Shown here: piece by piece, positions 1-5,704 of the stretch | How positions within the stretch are numbered: position 1 is the stretch's first letter | How the letters are laid out: every line of letters begins with the position of its first letter | NCBI GenBank assembly: GCA_944388645.1 | Contig: CALXJO010000066.1 | Span: forward strand, 1 to 5,704 | Origin: an uncultured Clostridia bacterium | Lineage (GTDB): Bacteria > Bacillota > Clostridia > TANB77 > CAG-508 | Direction of reading: 5' to 3' | DNA: 5,704 bases | Notes under the pieces: generated by a model | Told to the model about the DNA's origin: nothing | Databases searched by the model: none | Seen by the model: only the letters and a program-made list of their open reading frames with translations | Translations under genes and position numbers: made by a program

Positions 1-35
1 TATTGTTAATTTCTGGGATAAAGTTAAAAAAACTA

Positions 36-64
36 TTTATTTTTTGCCACTTTTATGCTATTAT
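36..64 (+). promoter_or_regulatory. Candidate promoter of the HD-like/CorC-type operon
   Basis: An extended -10 element, TGCTATTAT, sits at 56-64 (hexamer TATTAT at 59-64, five of six matches to TATAAT). A weak -35 candidate, TTTATT, lies 17 bp upstream at 36-41. Transcription would start near 71, leaving a leader of about 35 nt before the ATG. A perfect TATAAT at 79-84 is less likely, because its start point would fall inside the ribosome binding site. This is inferred from motifs only, in very AT-rich DNA where chance matches are common. Confidence 0.35.
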
Positions 65-105
65 AAAAATACTTAAATTATAATAGAGAAAAGGAGTTTT
101 TTATT

Positions 106-1002
106 ATGCCACCAATAACTGAAGAAAACTCAAGAAGTGGAACAAAGCAAAACACCTTAGGAACATTAACTGAAAGTATGATGGATAAATATCATACTAC
201 TGACACCCAGAAATTAGCAATATTAATGCAAAAATTATATAAGAATGAGGCTACAATTCTTAAAAGAAAATACCCAAAGCCTACTGAATTTGTAAGCATT
301 TACCCATTGGGACAAGCCTTGGCAGATTTAAAAGAAAATGGATTGTTTGGAGAATTACTGATTACAGATGAAACAATAAAAGGAGATAAGTTGCAATTTC
401 AAGGAGAAACTTATAATACAACAGAAATAAGAAGAGTTAACTTTTTAGCTAGTGTAATAATGCAAATGAGAGGTATGAATAAATCGGATAGAAATATAAT
501 GTATGCAATTGTTCAAAACCATAATATTGGAAAAGAAATAGATGGAATTGATAGCTTGCATGGTTTAAGAGGAGCACTAATGCTAGATTCACATCCAGAG
601 AGACTAGAAGGTTTTACTGATGAGGAAAAAGATATAATAAAATTTGCAATAATACAACATTCAGAAACAGATGAAAGGAATATTTCAGAGTTAGAAAGAC
701 TACCTGCAGAATTAAGACCTAGGTACAAAGTATTTTTAGATGTTTTAAAAGATGCAATTAGGCTAGATGGTATAGAAATAGATCCAATAGTACAAGATGT
801 AAACAAAAGAATAGATATTTTAAAAATATCAACAAAAGAGCATAAAACAAGGTTAGAAAGTTTGGCTTATGAATCCCATAGTAAGGTTTTAGAAATATTA
901 GATATAGAAGAAGAAATAGAAAGAATAATGCAATATTTAAGACTTGCAAAAGACAAAAGGCAAGCTCCTAGTATTGTAGAAGAAGATTTTGACAGAGATT
1001 AA
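106..1002 (+). CDS. HD-domain-like protein with degenerate metal site
   Basis: A 298-residue protein with no signal peptide or membrane segment, so probably cytosolic. The start is supported by AAGGAG at 91-96, 9 nt upstream. Residues about 105-225 resemble an HD phosphohydrolase core: NHNIGK at 138-143 occupies the place of the usual HDIGK, HGxRGA at 152-157 gives a second conserved histidine, IIQHSE at 182-187 a third, and DAIRLDG at 216-222 looks like the closing aspartate region. The paired aspartate is replaced by asparagine (N140), and where a first HD histidine is expected the sequence reads RRVNF (109-113). HD proteins typically hydrolyse phosphate esters of nucleotides or second messengers. 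With these substitutions it may be inactive, binding-only, or using another metal arrangement. The N-terminal 100 residues and the charged, helical C-terminus match nothing I recognise. The CNNM-type gene follows after 15 bp, so co-transcription is likely. The fold assignment is by motif pattern only. Confidence 0.7.
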   Translation: MPPITEENSRSGTKQNTLGTLTESMMDKYHTTDTQKLAILMQKLYKNEATILKRKYPKPTEFVSIYPLGQALADLKENGLFGELLITDETIKGDKLQFQGETYNTTEIRRVNFLASVIMQMRGMNKSDRNIMYAIVQNHNIGKEIDGIDSLHGLRGALMLDSHPERLEGFTDEEKDIIKFAIIQHSETDERNISELERLPAELRPRYKVFLDVLKDAIRLDGIEIDPIVQDVNKRIDILKISTKEHKTRLESLAYESHSKVLEILDIEEEIERIMQYLRLAKDKRQAPSIVEEDFDRD

Positions 1003-1017
1003 AAATGAGGAGATAAC

Positions 1018-2319
1018 ATGTTAGCAAATATAATAGTTTTATTAATTTTAATTTTTTTCAATGCGTTTTTTGCAGCAACAGAAATGGCATTTATATCTTT
1101 AAATGATAATAAAATAAAGATGATGGCAAAAGAGAAAAATAAAAAAGCCATTAGAATTCAGAAAATGTTAGAGAACCCAAGTAAATTTTTAGCAACAATT
1201 CAAATAGGAATAACACTTGCAGGATTTTTATCAAGTGCTTTTGCAGCAGACACATTTGCAGACAAATTAGCACCTGCATTAAATAGTTTAATGCCATTTA
1301 TAAGTGTTTCAGCATGGCAAAGTATTTCAATAGTAATTATAACTGTAATTTTATCTTATTTTACATTAGTATTTGGAGAACTTGTACCTAAAAGATTAGC
1401 AATGAAGTATTCAGAAAAAATAGCTTTTACCACATGTGGAGTAATAAAAGTCCTATCAGTTGTAGCAGCGCCATTTGTAAGCTTTTTAACATTTTCTACA
1501 AACGCAATATCTAAATTATTTGGAGTAACAGGAGAAGAGCAAGAAACTGTTACAGAAGAAGAAATAAAAATGCTAATAAATGAAGGTAAAGAAAACGGAA
1601 CTATTGAAGAAGAAGAGACAGAAATGATAAATAATGTTTTTGAGTTTAATGATAAAGTAGTTTCTGAAATAATGATACCAAGAACAGAAATATATGCATT
1701 AGACATGAACTTGAGTATCAACGAAGTAATAGATGAACTATCAGAAGATAAAAGATATAGCAGAATACCAGTATATGACGAAACAATAGATGAAATAAAA
1801 GGAATTGTCTATGTAAAAGACATTTTATTATCACAAAAAAATAGAAATGTAAAAATAAAAAATATAATGAAAGAACCATATTTTGTTCCAGAGAATAAAC
1901 TTGTAAATGAACTATTTGAAGATTTAAGAAAAAATAAAAAACAAATAGCAATAGTTGTTGATGAATATGGCGGAACAGCTGGTATGGTTACAATGGAAGA
2001 CATATTAGAAGAAATCGTTGGTGAAATATATGACGAGTATGACAAAGAACAAGCAAAATATAAAAAAATAGATGAAAACACATATTTAATAGAAGGAAAT
2101 GTTGCAATATATGATGTAGAAAAAATATTGGGAATAGAAATAGAGGAAGGAGAATATGACACTTTAGCAGGTTACTTAATAGAACAGCTAGGAAAAATTC
2201 CTAAAGAAAATGAAAAACCAGTAGTAGAAACAAAAGATGCTACATATAAAATAGAAAAAGTAAAAGAAAGAAAAATAATAGAAGTAAAAGCATGTAAAAA
2301 CAAAAACATTGAACAATAG
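1018..2319 (+). CDS. CNNM/CorC-family transporter (DUF21, CBS pair, CorC_HlyC)
   Basis: A 433-residue membrane protein of normal family length and domain order. Residues 1 to about 190 form the DUF21/CNNM membrane domain: a first helix at about 4-26 running into TEMAF, a second hydrophobic stretch at about 57-80 (GITLAGF), a third at about 98-120 ending in GELVPKR (120-126), and a fourth at about 134-165. CBS domain 1 begins near VSEIMIPR (215-222). CBS domain 2 carries VVDEYGG (313-319) and ends in MEDILEEIVGEI (326-337). The C-terminal CorC_HlyC domain spans about 350-428. Old annotations call such proteins hemolysins, but characterised bacterial and eukaryotic members act in Mg2+ transport or resistance, with the CBS pair as a nucleotide-binding regulatory module. 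Here the substrate is inferred from family only. GAGGAG at 1007-1012 precedes the ATG by 5 nt. It is probably translated from the same message as the HD-like gene 15 bp upstream. Composition is typical of the host. Confidence 0.93.
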   Translation: MLANIIVLLILIFFNAFFAATEMAFISLNDNKIKMMAKEKNKKAIRIQKMLENPSKFLATIQIGITLAGFLSSAFAADTFADKLAPALNSLMPFISVSAWQSISIVIITVILSYFTLVFGELVPKRLAMKYSEKIAFTTCGVIKVLSVVAAPFVSFLTFSTNAISKLFGVTGEEQETVTEEEIKMLINEGKENGTIEEEETEMINNVFEFNDKVVSEIMIPRTEIYALDMNLSINEVIDELSEDKRYSRIPVYDETIDEIKGIVYVKDILLSQKNRNVKIKNIMKEPYFVPENKLVNELFEDLRKNKKQIAIVVDEYGGTAGMVTMEDILEEIVGEIYDEYDKEQAKYKKIDENTYLIEGNVAIYDVEKILGIEIEEGEYDTLAGYLIEQLGKIPKENEKPVVETKDATYKIEKVKERKIIEVKACKNKNIEQ

Positions 2320-2333
2320 TTAGAGTCTAATCA

Positions 2334-2342
2334 AGTAATATT
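2334..2342 (+). repeat. Left copy of 9-bp direct repeat AGTAATATT
   Basis: This copy is identical to 2928-2936. It lies 14 bp after the CorC-type stop codon and just before the shift to higher GC. It is the left bracket of a possible target-site duplication or attachment site. The motif is AT-rich, so a chance match is possible. Confidence 0.5.
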
Positions 2343-2348
2343 CCTAAT

Positions 2349-2399
2349 GAAAAAGCACCCGCCTTCAACACATTTATTACAAATGTTGTGAAAGCGGGT
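2349..2399 (-). terminator. Rho-independent terminator of the island gene
   Basis: Arms at 2357-2375 and 2381-2399 pair at 16 of 19 positions around a 5-nt loop (2376-2380). The base of the stem is GC-rich (CCCGC with GCGGG). Read on the minus strand, the stem is followed by GC and then five T residues (2354-2350). It begins 18 nt after the stop codon of the minus-strand gene. Read on the plus strand the stem is followed only by TTTGTGCG, so it would be a weak terminator for the convergent CorC-type gene, which shows no other hairpin of its own. Confidence 0.85.
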
Positions 2400-2416
2400 T
2401 TGTGCGTCCTTACTGT

Positions 2417-2890
2417 TCAGGACAGCAAGAAATCCATGAAAAATTTTTCGGTCGCTGGAAGTTGTATGACCGAAGTCATGAAAGGCCCATTCTTTTTGAA
2501 CTGCTTGGCGCAAAAATTCTCATATGTCTCGATAAAGGCACAAGAGAAATCTTGCTCAGTGAGTAGCATCTCGTGCTTCAGGTTTTTAAGCTCTTTATCC
2601 ACTTCACTAAGAAGTTTATTAAGAAACTCACGACCTTTGTGTTGAGGGATGCTATCATTGCTGATTTTCTCCAGAGTGTCTACAATTTCTTCAAATGCAG
2701 GCCACGAATAGCCGTAATGGGAAAGTTTGTACCAGGCATCAAGAATCTGAGAAAACTCTTTTTGCTTGGTGAGTTTGGAACGAATTTTTTCTGCCTCCTT
2801 TTTTAGAGCAGAGATTTCCTCATACCTTTCCTTCAAAGCAAGGTATTTATGAAAACTCTTAAGGAGGTCAGAGTCTGACCGAAAATTCAT
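2417..2890 (-). CDS. Uncharacterised 157-residue helical protein, probably horizontally acquired
   Basis: I do not recognise this protein. The start at 2890 is chosen because a strong site, AGGAAGGAG (2897-2905, minus strand), lies 6 nt upstream. An in-frame ATG at 2923 would add 11 residues but has almost no leader if the promoter at 2934-2962 is used. The product is soluble, with no signal peptide or membrane segment. Residues about 9-50 are strongly charged and probably helical or coiled-coil (KERYEEISALKKEAEKIRSK, 20-39). An aromatic cluster follows at 53-66 (WYKLSHYGYSWPAF). A second charged helical stretch covers about 87-125, and the end is hydrophobic and aromatic (FFMDFLL, 150-156). 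There are two cysteines (C117, C127) and no zinc-finger or catalytic signature that I can see. Codon use and GC (about 40%) differ sharply from the neighbours. A lone gene with its own promoter and terminator is typical of cargo or moron-like accessory genes, but no function can be assigned. The regular codons and signals argue for a real gene. Confidence 0.85.
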   Translation of the reverse strand: MNFRSDSDLLKSFHKYLALKERYEEISALKKEAEKIRSKLTKQKEFSQILDAWYKLSHYGYSWPAFEEIVDTLEKISNDSIPQHKGREFLNKLLSEVDKELKNLKHEMLLTEQDFSCAFIETYENFCAKQFKKNGPFMTSVIQLPATEKFFMDFLLS

Positions 2891-2896
2891 TTTAGA

Positions 2897-2905
2897 CTCC
2901 TTCCT
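2897..2905 (-). promoter_or_regulatory. Strong ribosome binding site that fixes the island gene start
   Basis: The minus strand reads AGGAAGGAG, ending 6 nt before the ATG at 2890. This near-ideal Shine-Dalgarno sequence favours the 157-residue start over the 168-residue alternative beginning at 2923. Confidence 0.85.
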
Positions 2906-2927
2906 ATAATATGAGTGTGTCACGAAC

Positions 2928-2936
2928 AGTAATATT
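2928..2936 (+). repeat. Right copy of 9-bp direct repeat AGTAATATT
   Basis: This copy is identical to 2334-2342. It sits where the sequence changes from the GC-richer island to AT-rich intergenic DNA. It overlaps the minus-strand -10 box at 2934-2939, so if it marks an insertion end, the promoter straddles the junction. Confidence 0.5.
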
Positions 2937-2962
2937 ATATCACTTTTTTATGTAAATGTATA
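2934..2962 (-). promoter_or_regulatory. Promoter of the island gene
   Basis: On the minus strand an extended -10, TGATATAAT (2942-2934, perfect TATAAT), has TATACA as -35 (2962-2957, four of six matches to TTGACA) at exactly 17 bp spacing. Transcription would start near 2927, giving a leader of about 37 nt that includes the ribosome binding site. It is divergent from the response regulator promoter. Confidence 0.6.
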
Positions 2963-2980
2963 GTAAAACTGTGACATAAA
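2947..2980. promoter_or_regulatory. Inverted repeat and repeated AAATGTA between divergent promoters
   Basis: TTTATGT (2947-2953) and ACATAAA (2974-2980) are perfect inverted copies separated by 20 bp. AAATGTA also occurs twice in direct orientation, at 2954-2960 and 2978-2984, 24 bp apart (13 of 18 bases match over 2951-2968 and 2975-2992). They lie over and beside the minus-strand -35 and just upstream of the response regulator promoter, a sensible operator position for an autoregulating OmpR-family protein. In AT-rich DNA such repeats can be chance, and no binding is shown. Confidence 0.3.
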
Positions 2981-2985
2981 TGTAA

Positions 2986-3014
2986 GATAAAAATAGAGTA
3001 ATGTATGTTATAAT
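2986..3014 (+). promoter_or_regulatory. Promoter of the two-component operon
   Basis: An extended -10, TGTTATAAT, is at 3006-3014 (perfect TATAAT at 3009-3014). The -35 position (2986-2991, GATAAA) is poor, which the TG extension may compensate or which may mean an activator is needed. Transcription would start near 3021, about 20 nt before the ATG at 3042. Confidence 0.55.
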
Positions 3015-3041
3015 ATAATAAACTAAACTTAAGGGGGAGCT

Positions 3042-3713
3042 ATGGATAAAATTTTAATAGTTGAAGATGATGAAAAATTAAGAGCAGAATTAGAAAAGTT
3101 TTTAAAAAATAATGGATATAATATATCTACCATTTCAAAATTTGATAATATAACAGAAGATATATTAAACAAAAATGCAGATTTGGTATTACTAGATATA
3201 AATTTACCAGGAGCAGATGGAGAATATCTTTGTAAAGAAATAAGAAAAACTTCTAATGTTCCAATAATAATGATTACATGTAGAGATAATGAACTAGATG
3301 AGCTAATAAGTTTAAACAATGGAGCAGACCAATATGTTACAAAACCATATAATTTGCAAATTTTACTTGCAAAAATATCTGGACTTTTAAAAAGAAACCA
3401 AAGAACTGATATGAAGCAAAATAAAATAGATTTTAAAGACTTTATATTAGATGTATCTAAAAGTGTAATAGAAGCGAATAATAAACAGGTTGAACTTACA
3501 AAAAATGAATTTAAAATATTACATTTTCTAACACTTAATAGAGGAAAGATTGTACCAAGAGAAGATATTATGGAATACTTATGGGATAGTGAAGCTTTTA
3601 TTGATGATAATACGCTAACAGTTAATATAAAAAGGTTAAGAAGCAAGTTAGAAGAATTAAATCTACAAGATTTGATAGAAACTAGAAGAGGACAAGGATA
3701 TATATTAAAATGA
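3042..3713 (+). CDS. OmpR/PhoB-family response regulator (BceR-like)
   Basis: A 223-residue cytosolic transcription factor of standard two-domain length. The receiver domain (1 to about 118) has the acidic pocket E8-D9-D10, the phosphoacceptor D52 in LLDINLPG (50-57), T79, and Y98 followed by the invariant K101 in VTKP. The winged-helix DNA-binding domain (about 125-223) has ELTKNEFKIL and a recognition helix region reading DDNTLTVNIKRLRSKLEE, then RRGQGY near the end. The DDNTLTVNIKRLR pattern is typical of regulators paired with intramembrane-sensing kinases such as BceR, which turn on detoxification transporters under envelope stress. The ATG is preceded by AAGGGGG (3031-3037) at short spacing, and the MDKILIVEDDE start is the normal family N-terminus. 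The stop overlaps the kinase start by 4 nt. Its targets are unknown; autoregulation through 2947-2980 is an inference. Confidence 0.93.
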   Translation: MDKILIVEDDEKLRAELEKFLKNNGYNISTISKFDNITEDILNKNADLVLLDINLPGADGEYLCKEIRKTSNVPIIMITCRDNELDELISLNNGADQYVTKPYNLQILLAKISGLLKRNQRTDMKQNKIDFKDFILDVSKSVIEANNKQVELTKNEFKILHFLTLNRGKIVPREDIMEYLWDSEAFIDDNTLTVNIKRLRSKLEELNLQDLIETRRGQGYILK

Positions 3714-4723
3714 AAAAAATTGATTTTATAAAAGATAAGAAACTTTATATTATTTTAACAGTATTTTTAATAATAACATGTGAGATTCTATTAATACCAT
3801 TTAAAATGAGTATATTTATTAAAGCATATATAGGGATTACACCGTTAATAATTTTAATTATTGCATTAACTGCAGAATATTACAAAAAGAAAGCCTTTTA
3901 TAATAAACTTATGCAAAATATGGAAGAACTAAAAGAAAAATATTTAATATCAGAGATAATAAGCACACCAGATTTTATGGAAGGCAGGATTCTAAAAGAA
4001 TTATTAAATGATTTAAGTAAATCAATGATTGAAAATGTTAATAACTATAAATATCAACTAGAAGATTATAAAGAATTTATAGAACTTTGGATTCATGAAA
4101 TAAAAATGCCAATTGCAACAAGTAAGATGATAATAGAAAATAATAAAAATGAAATTACCAAAAGTATAGATGAAGAAATTGATAAAATAGATAACTATGT
4201 TGAACAAGCTTTATTTTATGCAAGAAGCAATACAGTTGAGAAAGATTATTGCATAAAAAAGACAAATTTGCAGGATTTAATAAACTCTAGTATTATAAAA
4301 AATAAGAAAAGTCTATTACAAAATAAAATATCTGTTAATATACATGATGTAGATGTAAAAATATATACAGATGGAAAATGGGTAATATTTATTTTAAATC
4401 AGATAATACAGAACTCAATTAAATATTTAAATAAGGAAACAAAAAATATTGAATTTAGAGCATTAGAGGAAAAAGAGAAAGTAAATTTATATATAAAAGA
4501 CAATGGAATGGGAATAAAACAATCTGATTTATCAAGAGTTTTTGATAAAGGATTTACTGGAGAAAATGGTAGAAAAACAGAGAGAAAATCTACAGGAATT
4601 GGTTTATATTTATGCAAAAAATTATGTGATAAACTAGGCTTATCTATAGATATAAATTCAGAAGTAAATGAATATACAGAAGTAGTATTAACATTTCCTA
4701 AAGGGAGCTTTTGGAAATTCTAA
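3710..4723 (+). CDS. Intramembrane-sensing sensor histidine kinase (BceS-like)
   Basis: A 337-residue inner-membrane kinase. Two membrane helices (about 11-31 and 36-57) are joined by only a few residues, so there is no extracellular sensor domain. This is the layout of intramembrane-sensing kinases, which usually take their signal from a partner membrane protein. The H-box is FIELWIHEIKMPIA (123-136), with H129 as the likely phosphorylation site. FYARS (169-173) is another family signature. The catalytic domain has an N-box around N235 (QNSIKY), G1 DNGMG (264-268), F-box RVFDKGFTG (276-284) and G2 STGIGLYL (294-301), so it looks fully active. The ATG overlaps the regulator stop (ATGA), and only a weak AAGGA (3694-3698) precedes it, suggesting translational coupling. 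Family members normally stand beside a BceAB-type ABC transporter; none is seen here. BceS-like is a family-level assignment; the stimulus cannot be told from sequence. Confidence 0.93.
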   Translation: MKKIDFIKDKKLYIILTVFLIITCEILLIPFKMSIFIKAYIGITPLIILIIALTAEYYKKKAFYNKLMQNMEELKEKYLISEIISTPDFMEGRILKELLNDLSKSMIENVNNYKYQLEDYKEFIELWIHEIKMPIATSKMIIENNKNEITKSIDEEIDKIDNYVEQALFYARSNTVEKDYCIKKTNLQDLINSSIIKNKKSLLQNKISVNIHDVDVKIYTDGKWVIFILNQIIQNSIKYLNKETKNIEFRALEEKEKVNLYIKDNGMGIKQSDLSRVFDKGFTGENGRKTERKSTGIGLYLCKKLCDKLGLSIDINSEVNEYTEVVLTFPKGSFWKF

Positions 4724-4768
4724 TAAAATTAAATAAATTATACATACTATAACTAGAGGAGAGAAGTT

Positions 4769-5704
4769 ATGTTTTTAAATTTCTTAATGATAATTATAGG
4801 ATTTTTATTATTGGTTCTAGGAGCGGATTTTTTAGTTAGGGGTTCAAGTAATATTGCAAAAAAATTTCATATACCAGAAATGCTTATAGGATTAACAATA
4901 GTAGCTCTTGGTACATCTGCACCAGAATTAATTATAACAATAACATCTGCCGAAAGTGGCACAACTGATTTAATTATTGGAAATGCAATAGGAAGTAATC
5001 TTTGTAACTTATTATTCATCTTAGGATTTATGAGTTTAATTACTCCAATAGAGATTGATAAAGAAGCGGTAAAAATTCATATACCAATAGCCCTTATTGC
5101 TTCAATAATAATTCTTTGTATGGGGCTTGGAATACTTGGAAGTACAAAAGGATTTATTGATAGAAAAGATGGTGTAATTTTAATACTTTTATTTATAGCA
5201 TATTTTATATATCCAATAATTACAGAAATTAAAGATATAGCAAAAACATATAAAGAAAACAAAAAATTACATCAAAAGCAGGGAGAAAATGTATTACTTT
5301 CAATTTTATTAATTATAGTAGGAGTAGTCTTATTAAAATATGGTGGAGATTTTGTTGTAGATTATGCAACCAACATTGCAGAACAATTTGGAATATCTGA
5401 AAGAGTTATAGGACTTACAATAGTCGCAATAGGAACTGCTATGCCAGAGATAATTACTTCAATTATAGCAGTTATAAAGAAAGACACAGACTTAGCAGTA
5501 GGTAATTTAGTAGGTTCATGTGTTTTAAATATATTTTTAATATTAGGAGTAGGTGCAGTTATAACTCCACTTGAGTTTTCAGAAAGTTTTAACTCTAATT
5601 TAATCCTTTTAGTAATTTCTACCTTCATCATCTGGTTATTCAATTTTATAGGAAAAAAACATACTATTACAAGGGCCAAAGGAGCAATATTACTATTAAT
5701 ATTT
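4769..5704 (+). CDS. Ca2+/Na+:cation antiporter, YrbG-like (3' end cut by window)
   Basis: An open frame of 312 codons runs off the window end; family members are roughly 310-330 residues, so only the tail is missing. GAGGAG (4756-4761) lies 7 nt before the ATG. The two inverted alpha repeats of the CaCA superfamily are clear. Repeat 1 has GTSAPE (48-53, E53) and GNAIGSNLCN (71-80, S76 and N80). Repeat 2 has GTAMPE (222-227, E227) and GNLVGSCVLN (245-254, S250 and N254). The two repeats are joined by a charged loop at about 153-174. About ten hydrophobic helices are expected; most are visible. These proteins exchange Ca2+ for Na+ or H+ across the cytoplasmic membrane using the paired glutamates. 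Both repeats end in Asn at the position where some exchangers carry Asp, so the ion is uncertain. It follows the kinase by 45 bp without a clear terminator between them, so it is probably in the same operon. Confidence 0.9.
   Translation, partial: MFLNFLMIIIGFLLLVLGADFLVRGSSNIAKKFHIPEMLIGLTIVALGTSAPELIITITSAESGTTDLIIGNAIGSNLCNLLFILGFMSLITPIEIDKEAVKIHIPIALIASIIILCMGLGILGSTKGFIDRKDGVILILLFIAYFIYPIITEIKDIAKTYKENKKLHQKQGENVLLSILLIIVGVVLLKYGGDFVVDYATNIAEQFGISERVIGLTIVAIGTAMPEIITSIIAVIKKDTDLAVGNLVGSCVLNIFLILGVGAVITPLEFSESFNSNLILLVISTFIIWLFNFIGKKHTITRAKGAILLLIF

Larger units (their letters stand above)
2343..2936 (-). other. Compositional island carrying one self-contained minus-strand gene
   Basis: GC over 2401-2880 is about 40% by hand count (194 of 480), against roughly 20-28% in lines sampled from the flanking genes. 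Arginine codons in the island gene are CGG, CGT and AGG with no AGA, and leucines are mostly CTT/CTC/CTG with no TTA. The neighbours use AGA and TTA. The segment holds a complete unit read right to left: -10 region, ribosome binding site, ORF and terminator. It runs against the genes on both sides. A 9-bp direct repeat flanks it. No transposase, integrase or terminal inverted repeat is visible, so the mechanism of entry is unknown. Horizontal acquisition is inferred from composition, and the exact ends are uncertain. Confidence 0.65.

Noticed and set aside
2350..2408. Integron attC recombination site at the island end
   Set aside because: The palindrome and lone-gene context suggested it, but neither strand shows the RYYYAAC and GTTRRRY core sites in the right places, and the run of five T residues right after the stem fits a Rho-independent terminator.
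2388..2645. 85-codon plus-strand frame inside the island
   Set aside because: It begins inside the terminator stem, overlaps the minus-strand gene, has no ribosome binding site, and gives a Ser/Leu/Phe/Cys-rich product typical of an antisense shadow.
2891..2923. Upstream ATG giving a 168-residue island protein
   Set aside because: The predicted transcript starts only a few bases before it, no ribosome binding site precedes it, and the strong AGGAAGGAG would lie inside the coding sequence rather than before the start.
2343..2927. Insertion sequence or MITE with terminal inverted repeats
   Set aside because: Bases just inside the two direct repeats do not form inverted copies, and no transposase or recombinase is encoded.
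3029..3646. 205-codon minus-strand frame opposite the response regulator
   Set aside because: The plus strand encodes a complete regulator with all key residues. The antisense product is a low-complexity Ser/Phe/Leu/Ile sequence expected from reversing AT-rich codons.
4739..4753. Separate promoter for the antiporter (TATACA / TATAAC)
   Set aside because: The start points would fall in or right next to the ribosome binding site and there is no -35, so read-through from the kinase is more likely.
5362..5679. 105-codon minus-strand frame opposite the antiporter
   Set aside because: It lies over the second alpha repeat of a clear CaCA antiporter and has no start signal or recognisable domain.

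Overview
The window is about 25-28% GC in the lines I sampled, with AGA arginine, TTA leucine and AAA lysine codons dominating, purine-rich Shine-Dalgarno sites, and TGA used as a stop. This fits an AT-rich low-GC Gram-positive (Bacillota; gut Clostridia-like or related). I cannot name a genus. TGA as a stop (response regulator, minus-strand gene) and TGG for tryptophan argue against a Mollicutes-type code.

Layout. 106-2319 (+) is a likely two-gene operon: a soluble HD-like protein whose metal-binding HD pair reads HN, then 15 bp later a CNNM/CorC-type membrane protein (DUF21 + CBS pair + CorC_HlyC) tied to Mg2+/divalent cation homeostasis. 2343-2936 is a compositional island of about 40% GC. 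It holds one minus-strand gene for a 157-residue soluble, helical protein I do not recognise, with its own promoter, strong ribosome binding site and Rho-independent terminator. A perfect 9-bp direct repeat, AGTAATATT, brackets the island. 2937-3041 is a divergent control region. 3042-5704 (+) is a second likely operon: an OmpR-family response regulator, an intramembrane-sensing (BceS-like) histidine kinase overlapping it by 4 nt, and a YrbG-like Ca2+/Na+:cation antiporter cut by the window end.

How they work together. The kinase and regulator form a classic pair; the family usually senses cell-envelope stress or antimicrobial peptides, usually through a partner ABC transporter. No such transporter is visible. 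The co-directional downstream gene is a cation antiporter instead, so a link to ion homeostasis is possible but unproven. The island gene looks like a self-contained accessory gene inserted between two ordinary chromosomal operons, and it is the most unusual part of the window.
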